Positions 27,393-38,171 of a stretch of DNA of 64,000 bases are shown in pieces. The translations under genes and the position numbers were made by a program. The first letter of the stretch is position 1, and every line of letters begins with the position of its first letter. The stretch is from Ehretia macrophylla (lineage: Eukaryota > Streptophyta > Magnoliopsida > Boraginales > Ehretiaceae), in assembly GCA_037974665.1 (NCBI GenBank), contig CM075768.1, forward strand, positions 13,383,001 through 13,447,000, written 5' to 3'. Below the pieces are notes generated by a model. That model was given only the letters and a program-made list of their open reading frames with translations. It was not told where the DNA came from and did no database searches.

Positions 27393-29941
27393 AAAATTAA
27401 AATTAGTAATCATGAATTATAAAATATAAGTCCGCACCCTCTTGAGTTTTCGAATTCATGAGAAATACAAATTCGAGTTCATTAGATTAGAGATAAATTA
27501 ATCATGAGAAAATCCTGCATGTATCATTTTCTAGTCACAGTGTTTCTTAACGATTAAGAGATAAAGTTTTATCCATCCATCTTCTAAATGAATCGATCTC
27601 TATCCTCTTCTAGTCACCGTGTCTCTTAACAACTAAGAGATGAAATTTTGTCTGTCCACCTTCTAAATAAATCAATCTCGACCATCTTTTTCAAAACTCA
27701 AATTTTCCTGTGTTGTTTTCACTTTTTGTTTTCTCATCTTTCTCTTTTTTCTCTATCAATTTTAACATTGCATGTCCATTGAATATTTTCTCAATATGAA
27801 AAAAAAAAAATTCACATATGCAAAATCGTGCAAGCAACTATAGTTTTCATGCATTTATTTGTACACAGTGCTGTAGACGAAAGACTATTGAACTAAACTT
27901 GTAATAGGAACAACTGCTCTAACAATTCGATTTTTCAAGTGCTCTTCCTATATTCTTGATGTCATAATTCACGTTCAATTATTAATCAACTAACATATTA
28001 AAATTAAACCTAATTATAAACTGACTTAAAACGTTTAAACTCGTATTAACAATATATTAAATATATATTCTTTATAAAAACTATATAATGAGATATTATA
28101 CTTACGTCTTAACTTCAAACATTGATTTTTAAAAACAATGGAAGGTAATGACTCTCCTATTAGCTCTTCAAAAAAAAAAAATTATTTGCTAAGAATCAGA
28201 ATATTTAAACCCAACTGAAGACATAGGGGCACGTCTATCTTCTCTCATTCGTGCCATCAATTATGGGTGCTATAATTGTAGTATCTTTACCAATCATGCA
28301 TTCATGCTCTAACAAAGAAAAAATATAGTAATAAAACAACATTGGAAATAGGTTTGTCGGAACATGTTGGTTCTGTTGATACAATTTTGTCGGTTCTTTT
28401 TTTTTTTTTTGGTGGTCAAAACGGTCCTAATTTAGAATATAAGAATATGAAGTCGGCAGTATAACCACGTGGATAAGTAATAATTAAGAAAAAATAAAAT
28501 AAGTAATTGTAAGAATATTCATACTCTTAACTATTTTATTCGTCCCATGCAGGACCAGATTCAAATATTTAAGTTTAGAATGTATAATTATTTAGTAAGA
28601 GAAGTAAAAATATGTATTTACACACTAAAAATATTCAATATAATAATTTTTTATAAAAAAATAAAAAAGAAAAATTATTACACACTCGGTAATAGGTTTG
28701 TCCCTGGTCCCATGCATGCTTTGTTATTAAAAGCAAAATAATCAACTGTAACTATTGGACATTTGTTTATAGTCCTAACTTTGTGTGTTTCAAAAATTAA
28801 TTCTCGATAAATATAATATCTTTTATATATAATGTAATATTAGTTTAAGTTTCTCTTTAAATTCAAAAAAAAAAAGTGTTTGCAACAAAGTTACCTTATA
28901 AGCGGCCCACTTTTATTTTTGAAAGCAAGTGATTTTAAAGTCTCAACTTGACTGAACAAAAATTTAAAGTCTAAACTTTAAAATCACTTAACTTTTTATA
29001 AACAAGTATTTTCTTTTACACATACATTAACCATAAAGTATTAGGTTAATATTACTTTTCTTCAACAATGTCCAAATATAACATTTTGTCCCCTAATATT
29101 TATTTCTTAATTTTTGTTTGGAAAAATTGAACAAATGGTCCCTATATTTTCTCCAAAATTTTAAATTTATCCATATTATTCAAAATTAGTCAATTTAGTC
29201 CCTATTATTTTCCAAAAATTTCATATTCGTCTATATTGTTCAAAATTGACCAATTTAGTCCCTATTTTTTTAGAAAATAATAAGGAGTAACTTGACTAAT
29301 TTTGAATAATAGGGATGAATTTGAATTTTTTTTAAAAAATAATAAGGACTATTTTAAAAAAATAATAGGGACGATTTGGATTATTTTCCCTTTTATTTCA
29401 TATCATTTAACCTCCTTTTGTGATTTAGTTAATGAATATATTTTTTGTAGGATTTTGATCATTATTTTTATATCTAGAATAGTGTTAGAAAGAACACCGA
29501 CTCCAAATTATTCAAAAATAGTAGAGTTGAGTTTTTGACCTTTTGACTTAAGATAAGTCTCTTATATTTCTATATAGAAACAGGGAAAAGATATAATTAA
29601 AAATATAGGAGTGCACAAAGAATACCCCTTCATTATAAGACCATTGTTTCTTTAAGTGGCCAAAAACGCTCTAGCACATGTCACGAGACAATAACTCTAA
29701 TAGAAGGAACAAATGTGTAGCTTCAACTTGTGTAATAAATTCCATGCACAATATGAAATTCATTTTTCTTCAATCTGTTCTAGAATGTAAGGAAATTTGA
29801 TAAATAAACTTTTAGGATCTCAACCTTTTTAACACTCTTTGCGACCCAATCGGGCACACTATTAGCCGACCTTTAATGAGGAAAAGAGTGATTGAAGGTG
29901 ATATGGGTAATTTCCCGACCCACGATTTAGCGCCCGGCTTG
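27393..29941. other. AT-rich intergenic region
   Basis: No gene or RNA is seen. Short A runs and an inverted repeat (29090-29390) are the only structures found. A 35-bp phrase with TTCTTAACGATTAAGAGATA and TCTTAACAACTAAGAGATG variants is repeated near 27540 and 27610. Confidence 0.5.
29095..29390. repeat. imperfect inverted repeat, foldback-like
   Basis: The left side contains two copies of CAATTTAGTCCCTATTATTT-like sequence. The right side contains the complement (AATAATAGGGACGATTTGGA, AAAATAATAAGGACTA). Pairing across the centre near 29275 would give a long AT-rich stem, as in MITE or foldback elements. Target duplication was not identified. Confidence 0.5.
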
Positions 29942-30127
29942 CCTTAAATGTTCTTCATGTGATGACGTGTTTCTTTAAAGAGATTTCTAAGATCTTTAGA
30001 GCTCATCATATATCCTAAAAAAATTCTTCATTGGCCTTAACTGTTCTTCCTCTGATGACATGTTCCTTTAAAGAGATCTCTAAGATTTGTGGGGCTCATC
30101 ATATATTCTAAAAAAATTCCTCATTTA
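29942..30127. repeat. 93-bp tandem duplication
   Basis: Two copies, starting CCTTAAATGTTCTTC (29942) and CCTTAACTGTTCTTC (30035), differ by about a dozen substitutions and no large indel. Both contain TTTAAAGAGATTTCTAAGAT-like and GCTCATCATATAT blocks. Confidence 0.85.
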
Positions 30128-30185
30128 ATAGTACAAATAGCATACCAACAGTCACAAAAAAGTAATTCATTATTTGCCTAAAATA

Positions 30186-30808
30186 CAGTAGAACCTCTTT
30201 AAATTAATACTCGATAAATTAATAATTTATTTTAATTAATAAAAATGTCCGGTCCCGACTTGAGACCAGTGTAAAAAGTTGATAAATTCGATAAAATTAT
30301 AGGATAAGACATTTAAAAAAATTTCCTTTGTATTTTATTGATTCAAATATTTCATAAATTAATAATTAGTTAAAAAATATATAATAAATTGACTATGAGA
30401 TTTTCTTAAAATATGAATTAAGAGTAGCTTGTCTTTTGTTGAACTTCAAATTTAGTTGAATCTCATATTTAATTATTTAAAGATAAAAAATTGAGATAAT
30501 CCTACAAGGATTAGGATACAAGATTCGAGAAATTAGTTCACATCCTAATCCTACAAGAACTTGGATACGAGATTAGAAAAACTTTTTTCTAATCTCACTA
30601 AATTAAATTTTATCTTCTATTCTCATTACTTATCTTTTCAAATTGGACCGAAAAAAGATATCATAATCATAATATGTTTACTATAAAGCCAAAAAAATAA
30701 AAAATATCTATATTAATTAATAGTTATTAATTTATCGATTAATTAATATCTCCCTAAATTAATAGAATTTGGTGGTACCAAAGTTATTTATTTAAAGAGG
30801 TTCTACTA
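30186..30808. mobile_element. pogo/Emigrant-like MITE, 623 bp
   Basis: The left end is CAGTAGAACCTCTTTAAATT. The reverse complement of the right end is TAGTAGAACCTCTTTAAATA. TA dinucleotides flank both ends (30184-30185, 30809-30810). These ends closely resemble the Emigrant family of Arabidopsis, which is mobilised by pogo-like Tc1/mariner transposases. The interior is non-coding and AT-rich. Confidence 0.8.
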
Positions 30809-30810
30809 TA

Positions 30811-32640
30811 GTTATATATTAAATCTATATTATTCATCCTGGGACCAATTTAAGTGACTTGATTATCTGAAGAGGTTATCAGAAATAACTACCAGTGATA
30901 TTTTTGTTTTACAAGTCAAGTACTCAGTTCGAACAACAGATTTTACACCTTAAGGGAAGGCTTGGATGTCATGATCGATGCCACGAACTTCCTCCATAAT
31001 ATGGTCATTTTCCAATTCCTGTTTGGAGTCTTAGCCGAAGCAGCCAAGAAGACTTCCCTAGAGTCAACACAGACAAATGTTTGGTTCATCAAAGGTCTCA
31101 ACAAATTTGTATGCATTTAACAACGCCATGGTTAAGCAACAAATGTTAGAATTCTCAACTGAAGATGCATTTCGTTAAAAAAAAATTATGCAACATTGCC
31201 GCATGAAAAGGAAGTGATCATACATTTTAATGGAGGCATAAAGATCATTGATTACATATTAAATACACTTTTCTTTCTTTGTTTTTTCTTCACTATTCTA
31301 GAGGGTAAATTGCGCCAATGACGATTCAATTTAAAAAGAGGCTCAAATCGCCTACTAAACCTTATATTATTTCAATCAGGTAATTCTGTCCAATTTCAAC
31401 GTTTAGACTAATAGAGTAAATATCACTTTAGTAACTAGAAAAACTAATTAATTAGAGCAATTCAATCTTTCCCCTTTTTCAACCGTTAGTTTTAGTTTTA
31501 AAATCCTATGGAATGACTTATTTGAAATAAATGTAAAATTTATCCCGCGATTAATTTGAAATAGAAAAAGGTGTTTAATAAATTATTTAAATCTTTGTAC
31601 AAATTTAGCAACAGTGACGCAATTCACCCTATCCTGAATATTATTTGTTAAGGTCAGATTTAGACTGAGTCTCAAATGATAGATTGAGTCTTCTTATCCG
31701 AACTGAGCAAGTAGTGTTTTGAGTTGGATATCTACAAAACAAAGAACCCAAATTGGTGTCTGGGGTCCTCTTTTAATGCCTAAATCAATCACGAGGACTA
31801 AAATAACTTATATAAACCTTACTATATAATTTATTAAATTGTAGAGTTTGAGATTCTATAACCCCTTTGAAACGCAGGAGTAGCCTTTTATAGGCGAAAT
31901 AGTGCCCATAATTCTATTGAGGGAAAGTGGGGTTAACCCACGACTGGACGTGGGGGGGTTCCCTGTTGTCCGAGCTCTTAAGCACATGTTTATTCGAGTG
32001 GGCCAATTCAATTAAGATTATGTTTGAAATAGTCAGCATCATTCCCACATCTTTGACCCAGTCTTTTGCCAAGTTGCGGCCAGTTTAATTCTGAGTTCGA
32101 TATTGGGCCCAGGTGTATTATTTAGCTTCTGAGCTTTATATTTTTTTTTTAACATGGCTTTGTTTTATGGCCCATCATTATTGATCCATTTTTCTCGCGA
32201 ACAAGCATTTTACTTGGAAGAAAGCACTTCAAAAAAATATATAACACCCACAAAAACTTATTTTTTTTGTTTTTTAAATTTAAGAGAGGCCTAAGACCGT
32301 ATAACGTAACCAGCGAGACTCAAACTCACAATCTCTCACATACAATGAGTAACATTAACACCCACAAAAACTACTTTAACAATAGGATCAATCCTACAAA
32401 AATCCAAAAAACTCGGATTTTTCTAATTGTTTTCATGCTTAGACACCCACAAAATAAAATTAACTGTCCCCATGAAACGGTCACCCTTATTTATCAAGTG
32501 GCTCCTAAAAAAATTGCATACTAGAAGAAGCCAAACACTTTAGGGAGAGAGAGAAATAGGAGGGGAGCACTAGAGAAATCAGCTCCCATAGCACTCCCAC
32601 TCCTCCTCACCCCCACCCCCCCACCCCCCTCCCAAAACCC
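30811..32640. other. intergenic region upstream of the GTPase gene
   Basis: No gene is seen apart from the TIR element at 31302-31630. The right end (32595-32640) is a C-rich, pyrimidine-biased tract typical of plant 5' leader or core promoter sequence, directly before the GTPase gene. Confidence 0.5.
31302..31630. mobile_element. short TIR element (MITE), about 330 bp
   Basis: The left end AGGGTAAATTGCGCCAATG pairs with the reverse complement of the right end, AGGGTGAATTGCGTCACTG (15 of 19 identical). The interior is AT-rich and non-coding. No clear target duplication is seen, so Mutator versus other superfamilies is not decided. Confidence 0.6.
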
Positions 32641-32646
32641 AGTTTC

Positions 32647-32670
32647 ATGGCCAAAGAGACTACTTGTTGA
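32647..32670 (+). promoter_or_regulatory. short upstream ORF (7 codons) before the GTPase start
   Basis: ATG at 32647 opens MAKETTC and stops at TGA 21 bp before the main ATG at 32691. If the transcript starts upstream, scanning ribosomes would meet this start first, so it could dampen translation. Transcript start is unknown. Confidence 0.4.
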
Positions 32671-32690
32671 AGGCCACCATATCCATAACC

Positions 32691-34769
32691 ATGCCTAAGC
32701 TTTCCAGAAGAATGTGCCGCCTTAACATGAAAAGGAGAATCATCAGGCGAGTCTCAGTCCTCAGGCGGTGTTTGTACTCGTTCTGGAACCGAATTCTTGC
32801 TTGCTGGATTGGCAAGTCTGTCAAGTATAGTGAGTTGCCTCAGAGTAGTATTCTTTCTGCAGCCCCACCTGTTGGCATCGTCGAGAAAGCTTTACCCTCG
32901 TTGAACATGGCGGATACTTGCTGTACTGATCTCTGTGATCACGACAAGGATTCATCATCGGATTTAGTGGCTTTGAAGATCAGTCTTTTGGGTGATTCTC
33001 ATACAGGAAAAACAAGTTTTCTGGTTAGTAACATTTCATGCTTTATGTTTCCCTCTAATGTTTCAAATCATTAAAACAGTCTCTTACAAAATTGCAGACT
33101 CCGTGCATAGTGGGAGTTTCATACACGATATTACGAATCTTAATCATATAAGCTAAGTAATGATTTTAATCTTCGGTTTCTTCTTCGATGAAGACAAAGT
33201 ATGTAGGGAGAGAGATTGCACAAGGAGAGTTTGCAACAAAAGGACTAAATCAGATGGATAAGACATTATGTGTTAGCGGGGCACGAATTTTTTACAGCAT
33301 CTGGGAAGTAGCAGGTAAAAATGCTTAGAATAAGTTTTTTTTTTTTTTTCGTCGCGATCTTACATTTTTGCAAGAGGCAAAACTGGAAAAAAAAAAAAAA
33401 AAAAAAACAAAGTGCATTTTACAATTCAATCTCATTGAAAGCTCCCATGATTTCAATCTTGTAGGAGATGATTCTTCTGTAGATCATATTCCAGCTGCCT
33501 GTAAAGACTCAGTAGCGATGTTATTCATGTTTGATCTCACAAGTAGATGTACATTGAATAGGTATGGTAAAAAACCACCTGAGTTTATATTAGCAGTTCT
33601 CTCAAGTTTTCATCTAAATGAATAATAATCTGGGCAAGAGTGTTAAAAATTATTTCTTTTAAGTGTAAATTTCTGCAAATGCAGTGTTATCAGATGGTAC
33701 AAGCAAGCCAGAAAATGGAATCAGGTAAGACATGTTTTGATTGTTAACTTTTTCTTTTTAAGGTATATATCTTCTTTCGTAGGTTAACATTGATGAAAAT
33801 GATAATTTGATCACCCGACTAATTTGTTTACTTTGACTAAAATGATAATTTGAATCCCTGACTTTCAAAACGTACTTTTTAGTCATTTAAATTTACAAAA
33901 TAGGACAACGTTAGTCTTCTAATGTTTCCGTTGTCGTTTATTGCACACGTCATACCAAATTAGTAAAGGACAAACGGCTAAAAATGAATAAGAAAATTAA
34001 CGAATGACTAACCATGTCCAACTTGAGAATGAGCAATTAGGAGATCAAATTATTATTTTACCAAAGTTAAGGGACCCATAAAGATATTTACCCTTTTTTT
34101 AATAAGTATTTTTTTTCTATTGTATTAAAAGAATTAATTTGAAAAATCAGGGATCAATTTAACACTCTCGCTATAATTTCGGGGCTACCAAAAGAATTTA
34201 CCCTTTTTCACATTCTACCTTTCTAATTTTGAGAAATTGCTGTGACTTTTTTCCTTGTGGAATAAAAATTTATTTTGGCCATTGCAGACTGCCATTGCAG
34301 TACTAATAGGAACCAAATTTGATGAATTCGTCCAACTCCCAATAGATTTGCAATGGACAATCGCAAGTCAGGTAACATTTTTTCATACAAGTTTTATGAT
34401 TATTCTTGGGAGATTTTGCTTTTGCAATTTACGTTTTTCGGTCATGTATTATTGTCCTGCATATCCGTGTGCACGATTTTATCAAACAACGAAGTAATAA
34501 TAAAATTTTCTATTTTTGGTTTTGAAGGTTATGATCAAGCTTATTACATGGAAATGTATTTAGTATTGACATGTTTTGTTTACCAAAATTTACTTGTAAA
34601 ACAGGCTCGAGCATATGCAAAGGCATTAAATGCAACACTGTTCTTTTCAAGTGCAACATACAACATAAATGTGAATAAGATATTCAAGTTCGTTACTGCA
34701 CAACTCTTCAATTTGCCATGGACCTTGGAACGTAATTTGACGATTGGAGAACCCATTATTGATTTCTAG
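32691..34769 (+). CDS. SGP: septum-promoting GTP-binding protein 1-like small GTPase (plant SGP)
   Basis: Ras-superfamily GTPase related to fission-yeast Spg1 and budding-yeast Tem1, which signal mitotic exit and septation; plant homologues are linked to MAP4K/SIK-type kinases. Exons by GT-AG rules are 32691-33023, 33194-33314, 33465-33561, 33685-33724, 34288-34371 and 34605-34769: 840 nt, 279 aa, all phases consistent. The P-loop GDSHTGKTSF is at about residues 101-110 and is cut by intron 1. G3 is WEVAG (148-152), with E where most Ras proteins have D. G4 is GTKFD (205-209). G5 is SSAT (240-243). A basic N-terminal extension of about 95 residues precedes the G domain, as in plant SGPs. No C-terminal prenylation cysteine is present, as in the Spg1/Tem1 group. 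The ATG at 32691 is the first in frame. Confidence 0.9.
33780..34200. repeat. repeat-like sequence inside intron 4 of the GTPase gene
   Basis: The 563-nt intron holds a segment whose ends look roughly complementary (GATAATTTGATCACCC near 33800; the reverse complement of the sequence near 34045-34060 gives ATAATTTGATCTCC). This suggests a small TIR or foldback element lying within the intron. Ends and target site are not defined. Confidence 0.3.
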
Positions 34770-35247
34770 ATTTTTCATGTTTTTTTTTTAAATTTCACTT
34801 TGTTAATTGATTGTAATTGTAGTAAATAGGACAAGTCACATGTTGTCCAAGGAAAAGAAAAAAAAAAGAAGTTATTGTAGTCAACCGGTCATTGGATATA
34901 TCAATGTTGTCACCAATGAATTTCCGCGTTGTTTCATAAAATTGTGACCAAAGTAGTGTTGCGTAACTCTCTTGTTTGGATTTGAATCTTCTCGTAATAT
35001 ATAATGTTAAAAAAAAAGATATAAATTATTATAAATTATTTAAATTATTTTATCATAATAGCATGAATAAGTCACAGTCCCCCAAAGTTAGACGAGTAAT
35101 CAGATAACAAAACTTGTTATAGTTAAAAGTTTCAAGTTCGAATTGATAACATCCTCAATCGAATGGCGCCACTTTACCTTCAACATCAGAAGCACGAAAA
35201 TACTTTTTTCTTAATTCTTTTTTTTTTATTCAATGACGTTTTTCTAA
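34770..35247. other. GTPase gene 3' region and spacer
   Basis: AT-rich 3' flank of the GTPase gene. No further gene is visible before the LINE insertion at 35260. Confidence 0.45.
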
Positions 35248-35259
35248 TTCAAAGAGTCG

Positions 35260-35982
35260 GGCGCCTTTTTTTTTTTTTTTTTTTTTTTTAGTGGTAAAGA
35301 GAATTGCATTAATAAAAAATAATAAGTACACTTATACAAAAGTTTCTGAAGAGGAGGGAGAATATTAACCACCCAGTCAACGTTCAAATTGCAATTTGCA
35401 AAGTTTTTTGCTACCCAGTCTGCGACAGAATTAGCAGTTCTTTTCGAACATTGAAAACTAATGTAAGATAATTCAGTAGCAATTTTCTTGATATCTTCAA
35501 CAATAGGTTTGATCTTCCAATTGATCGGACCTAATGAAGTAATTGCGTGAGAAACCACAGCAGCATCATTTGAAATGATGATGAAGTCCAAAGCTAAAGT
35601 TTTCGCAAAATGGCAGGCATGCCAGACCGCAAGAGCTTCAGCCTCCAAAGATGAAGAACACATCAGATGGAAAGCTCTACCGCATACGATAGAGCCCAAG
35701 TGATTACGGCAGACGAGGGCAATAGCAGCTTTGTCAAGAGTAAAAGTTGCATCATCGTTGATTTTGAGATATCCAGGAGAAGGGGGCGTCCAACTATTAA
35801 GGCTGTGAGAAACATTCATGTTCGGGGTGAACTGTGTCTCCATGCGACAAGCTCAGAGTACTGACCATTGGATGCCAAAGTGGTAGCAAAGATAGATACA
35901 GTTTGGCCTTCCAGAACAAAAGCACATCTGGCTTTCCAAATGTTCCAATAGTAAAAGGCAAATGTTCGAAATGTTCCAAATG
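35260..35982 (-). mobile_element. 5'-truncated LINE (L1/RTE-like) with RNase H domain
   Basis: Minus-strand 3' end of a plant non-LTR element. A WNIWKAR-type segment (about 35940) is followed after a frame change by an RNase H domain (35843 downward): YLKINDDATF, LEAEALAVWHA, IISNDAAVV and NSVADWVAKNFA. A poly-A tail appears as the T run at 35266-35290. A perfect 12-bp target duplication TTCAAAGAGTCG lies at 35248-35259 and 35983-35994. Six bases, GGCGCC, stand between the duplication and the tail. The insert is only about 720 bp, so it was truncated on insertion. It cannot mobilise itself. Confidence 0.88.
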
Positions 35983-36194
35983 TTCAAAGAGTCGATTTGA
36001 ACAATCATATTAATACATGGTTAGGAGTGGAATCTAGAATCCTACTCTGAAAGCGTTGTCCGAGACTGTCAGGCATCAAGCCGAAATTACTTCGATTTGA
36101 GGGAAGGGTAAAAAGAACCCCCATCACGGAGTAAAATTGAACATCAAACCATAAGCTTCCACGTAGTGGAAGGAGCCTAGGCCTCTATTCGCGT

Positions 36195-36266
36195 GCCCCC
36201 ATCATCTAGTGGTTCAAGACATCTCTCTTTCAAGGAGACAGCGAGTATTCGACTTTCCCTGGGGTA
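36195..36266 (+). pseudogene. plastid-derived tRNA-Glu(UUC) pseudogene (NUPT)
   Basis: The sequence starting GCCCCCATCATCTAGTGGTT and containing CATCTCTCTTTCAAGGAG matches chloroplast trnE-UUC from end to end, with the TTC anticodon intact. Differences from the plastid gene are mainly G-to-A or C-to-T changes (for example ATCGTC to ATCATC, GGACAT to AGACAT, GGGGAT to GAGTAT) and loss of one G in the 3' acceptor strand, which makes it 72 nt. It does not resemble nuclear tRNA-Glu. These changes weaken the acceptor and T stems, so it is called a pseudogene. The extent of plastid DNA around it is unclear. Confidence 0.8.
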
Positions 36267-36269
36267 AGG

Positions 36270-38171
36270 TACTATGAAAAGACTTGACCCTTGACTAACT
36301 GAAACATGTATTGACATGCAACACAAACTACAGGATTTATAATTTGAAGGTAGTCCAATGTAATCACTCCTAAAATAAATTTCTTGTTCATTAGAAAAAA
36401 TAGACAATTCATCAGCATAGAAATCTCCCTCATAAAGCCACGTATCAAAGATTCATCTTCCCCTGTATCCTATGACTGACATACATTTCAGCAACAGTAT
36501 GAAGAAGGAAAGAAAAGGATGAGTCAGAGATAAGTTAGTCAATAATTTCACATGTTAGGTAGGAAGAGATGCGAATGCAACGTTTATGATAGGACGCCTT
36601 TTCAAACGTTTTATGCATGGAAATGGAAACAAACAAACAAAGAGGTCTACAGAAATATATAATCAACTAATGTGTCAAATCCTAATAAATATCTGATACA
36701 ACGCAATCACCAACCATGTGCAGCTTAGACAGGAGAAAATAAATTGTTTGAAACTTGTGTAATAATTCGATAATTGCTTTTTGAGTCGAGTCAATGGGTT
36801 TAAAATCAAAATTAAACTAAATTAAATCTTGTCTAAATCTAATGACATTATTAATACATATTTAAAGACATTTGCTCGATTAGTTTTATATACATTACAC
36901 CTCGTCTAATTATCCCATTTAACTTGTTTTAAGTCTTCTTCTAACTCTCTTACGTGTTAACTAATAACTAATATCCCATTGCATCTTTCGACTGTTTGTC
37001 TTTTACATTGTCTCCAATTCATATGTGATTATTTTTCTAGTAAATGAGTGAGGTTTTCAGCAATAGTTTTATACAGAGTGTGGTTTTTGTGAAGATCGAA
37101 ATAAGTTACTGCAATCTGTCAAACTCCTGACAAAGCTTGACATTTCATCAAGTAATGAAGAAGAAAGAGCAAGAAAATGTGAGCAAAATAATCTCCCTCA
37201 CATTTTGTTGGAAATAGAGTCATGAGTCATCCAAGATGGGTTGATCCGACCCGACTCATTTGTAGATAATAGGTCATATTAAAAGTTAGAACTAATACGT
37301 TCCGTTCTAAAAAATTAAGAAAAACTAAAGAGAGAGTGTCTTCTCTGTTTTTCTCTCTCAAACAAAATTCACTCAATTTCTCATCTTGTTTACTGTGTGT
37401 AAACAACCAATAGGGCATTTATATTATGGCCAATAATTCAAAATTTCGTATCTTGGACTCCGATTTGCAACCTTTAAACGGTGAAACAAATGTGAGCAAA
37501 TTCCAGAGAATCCTTCCGCACATACTTCGAGATTAGTATTTAATTTACGAGTTTATGAAGATTCCATACCCTATGTTAAATTCTTCACATTTGTTAATCA
37601 ATCTTCACAAAATTTTTCTCAATTCATCCTACTTTCCTTTACCAAATGAAAACAGCAACATAACTTGTTTTTCTTGGTAAATATACTGTATCACGGGGTT
37701 TATATGTTTGGGTGTAGACCCAATGTGGTCTCGTCTAGGGTGAGTTCCTCCTAAAAAAAAAAGTGAAAATTTCCGTTCCTAAAATGTTGATCTCTTCACG
37801 TAAAAAAATTCTGTTCGTCGCGGGGCTAGTAGTTCATGGAAAAGTAACAATCAAAACTAAACCAGATACCGCAATGACACTGCTGAAAAAATATTTACTT
37901 TGAAAGCCAAATGCCATAATCTGAAGCATTAGCATTGCAAAAAACTGAACCTTGTAAATAACACAGCTTCACAATTGGAGAGGATATGTTACATTATTTT
38001 AAAATATAGAAAATAATTTTTCACTTTCATAGATAGCAAGATGACATAACATTAAGAGAAGTTCGAATCAAAATCATCATTTTCAAAGATAGGAGAACTG
38101 AAAGCAACGAGGTGTACCGCAAGACCAGTGCTCGAGCCATCCTATTCTTGTGAGAATTTCAAGACGGGACT
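36270..38171. other. intergenic region, no gene identified
   Basis: AT-rich with short chance ORFs only. The right end (about 37900-38171) may be the 3' UTR of the putative minus-strand gene. Confidence 0.4.

Noticed and set aside
36000-36194. Further plastid genes next to trnE
   Set aside because: The sequence before the tRNA has no part I can match to the trnY-trnE region, so the insert borders are left open.
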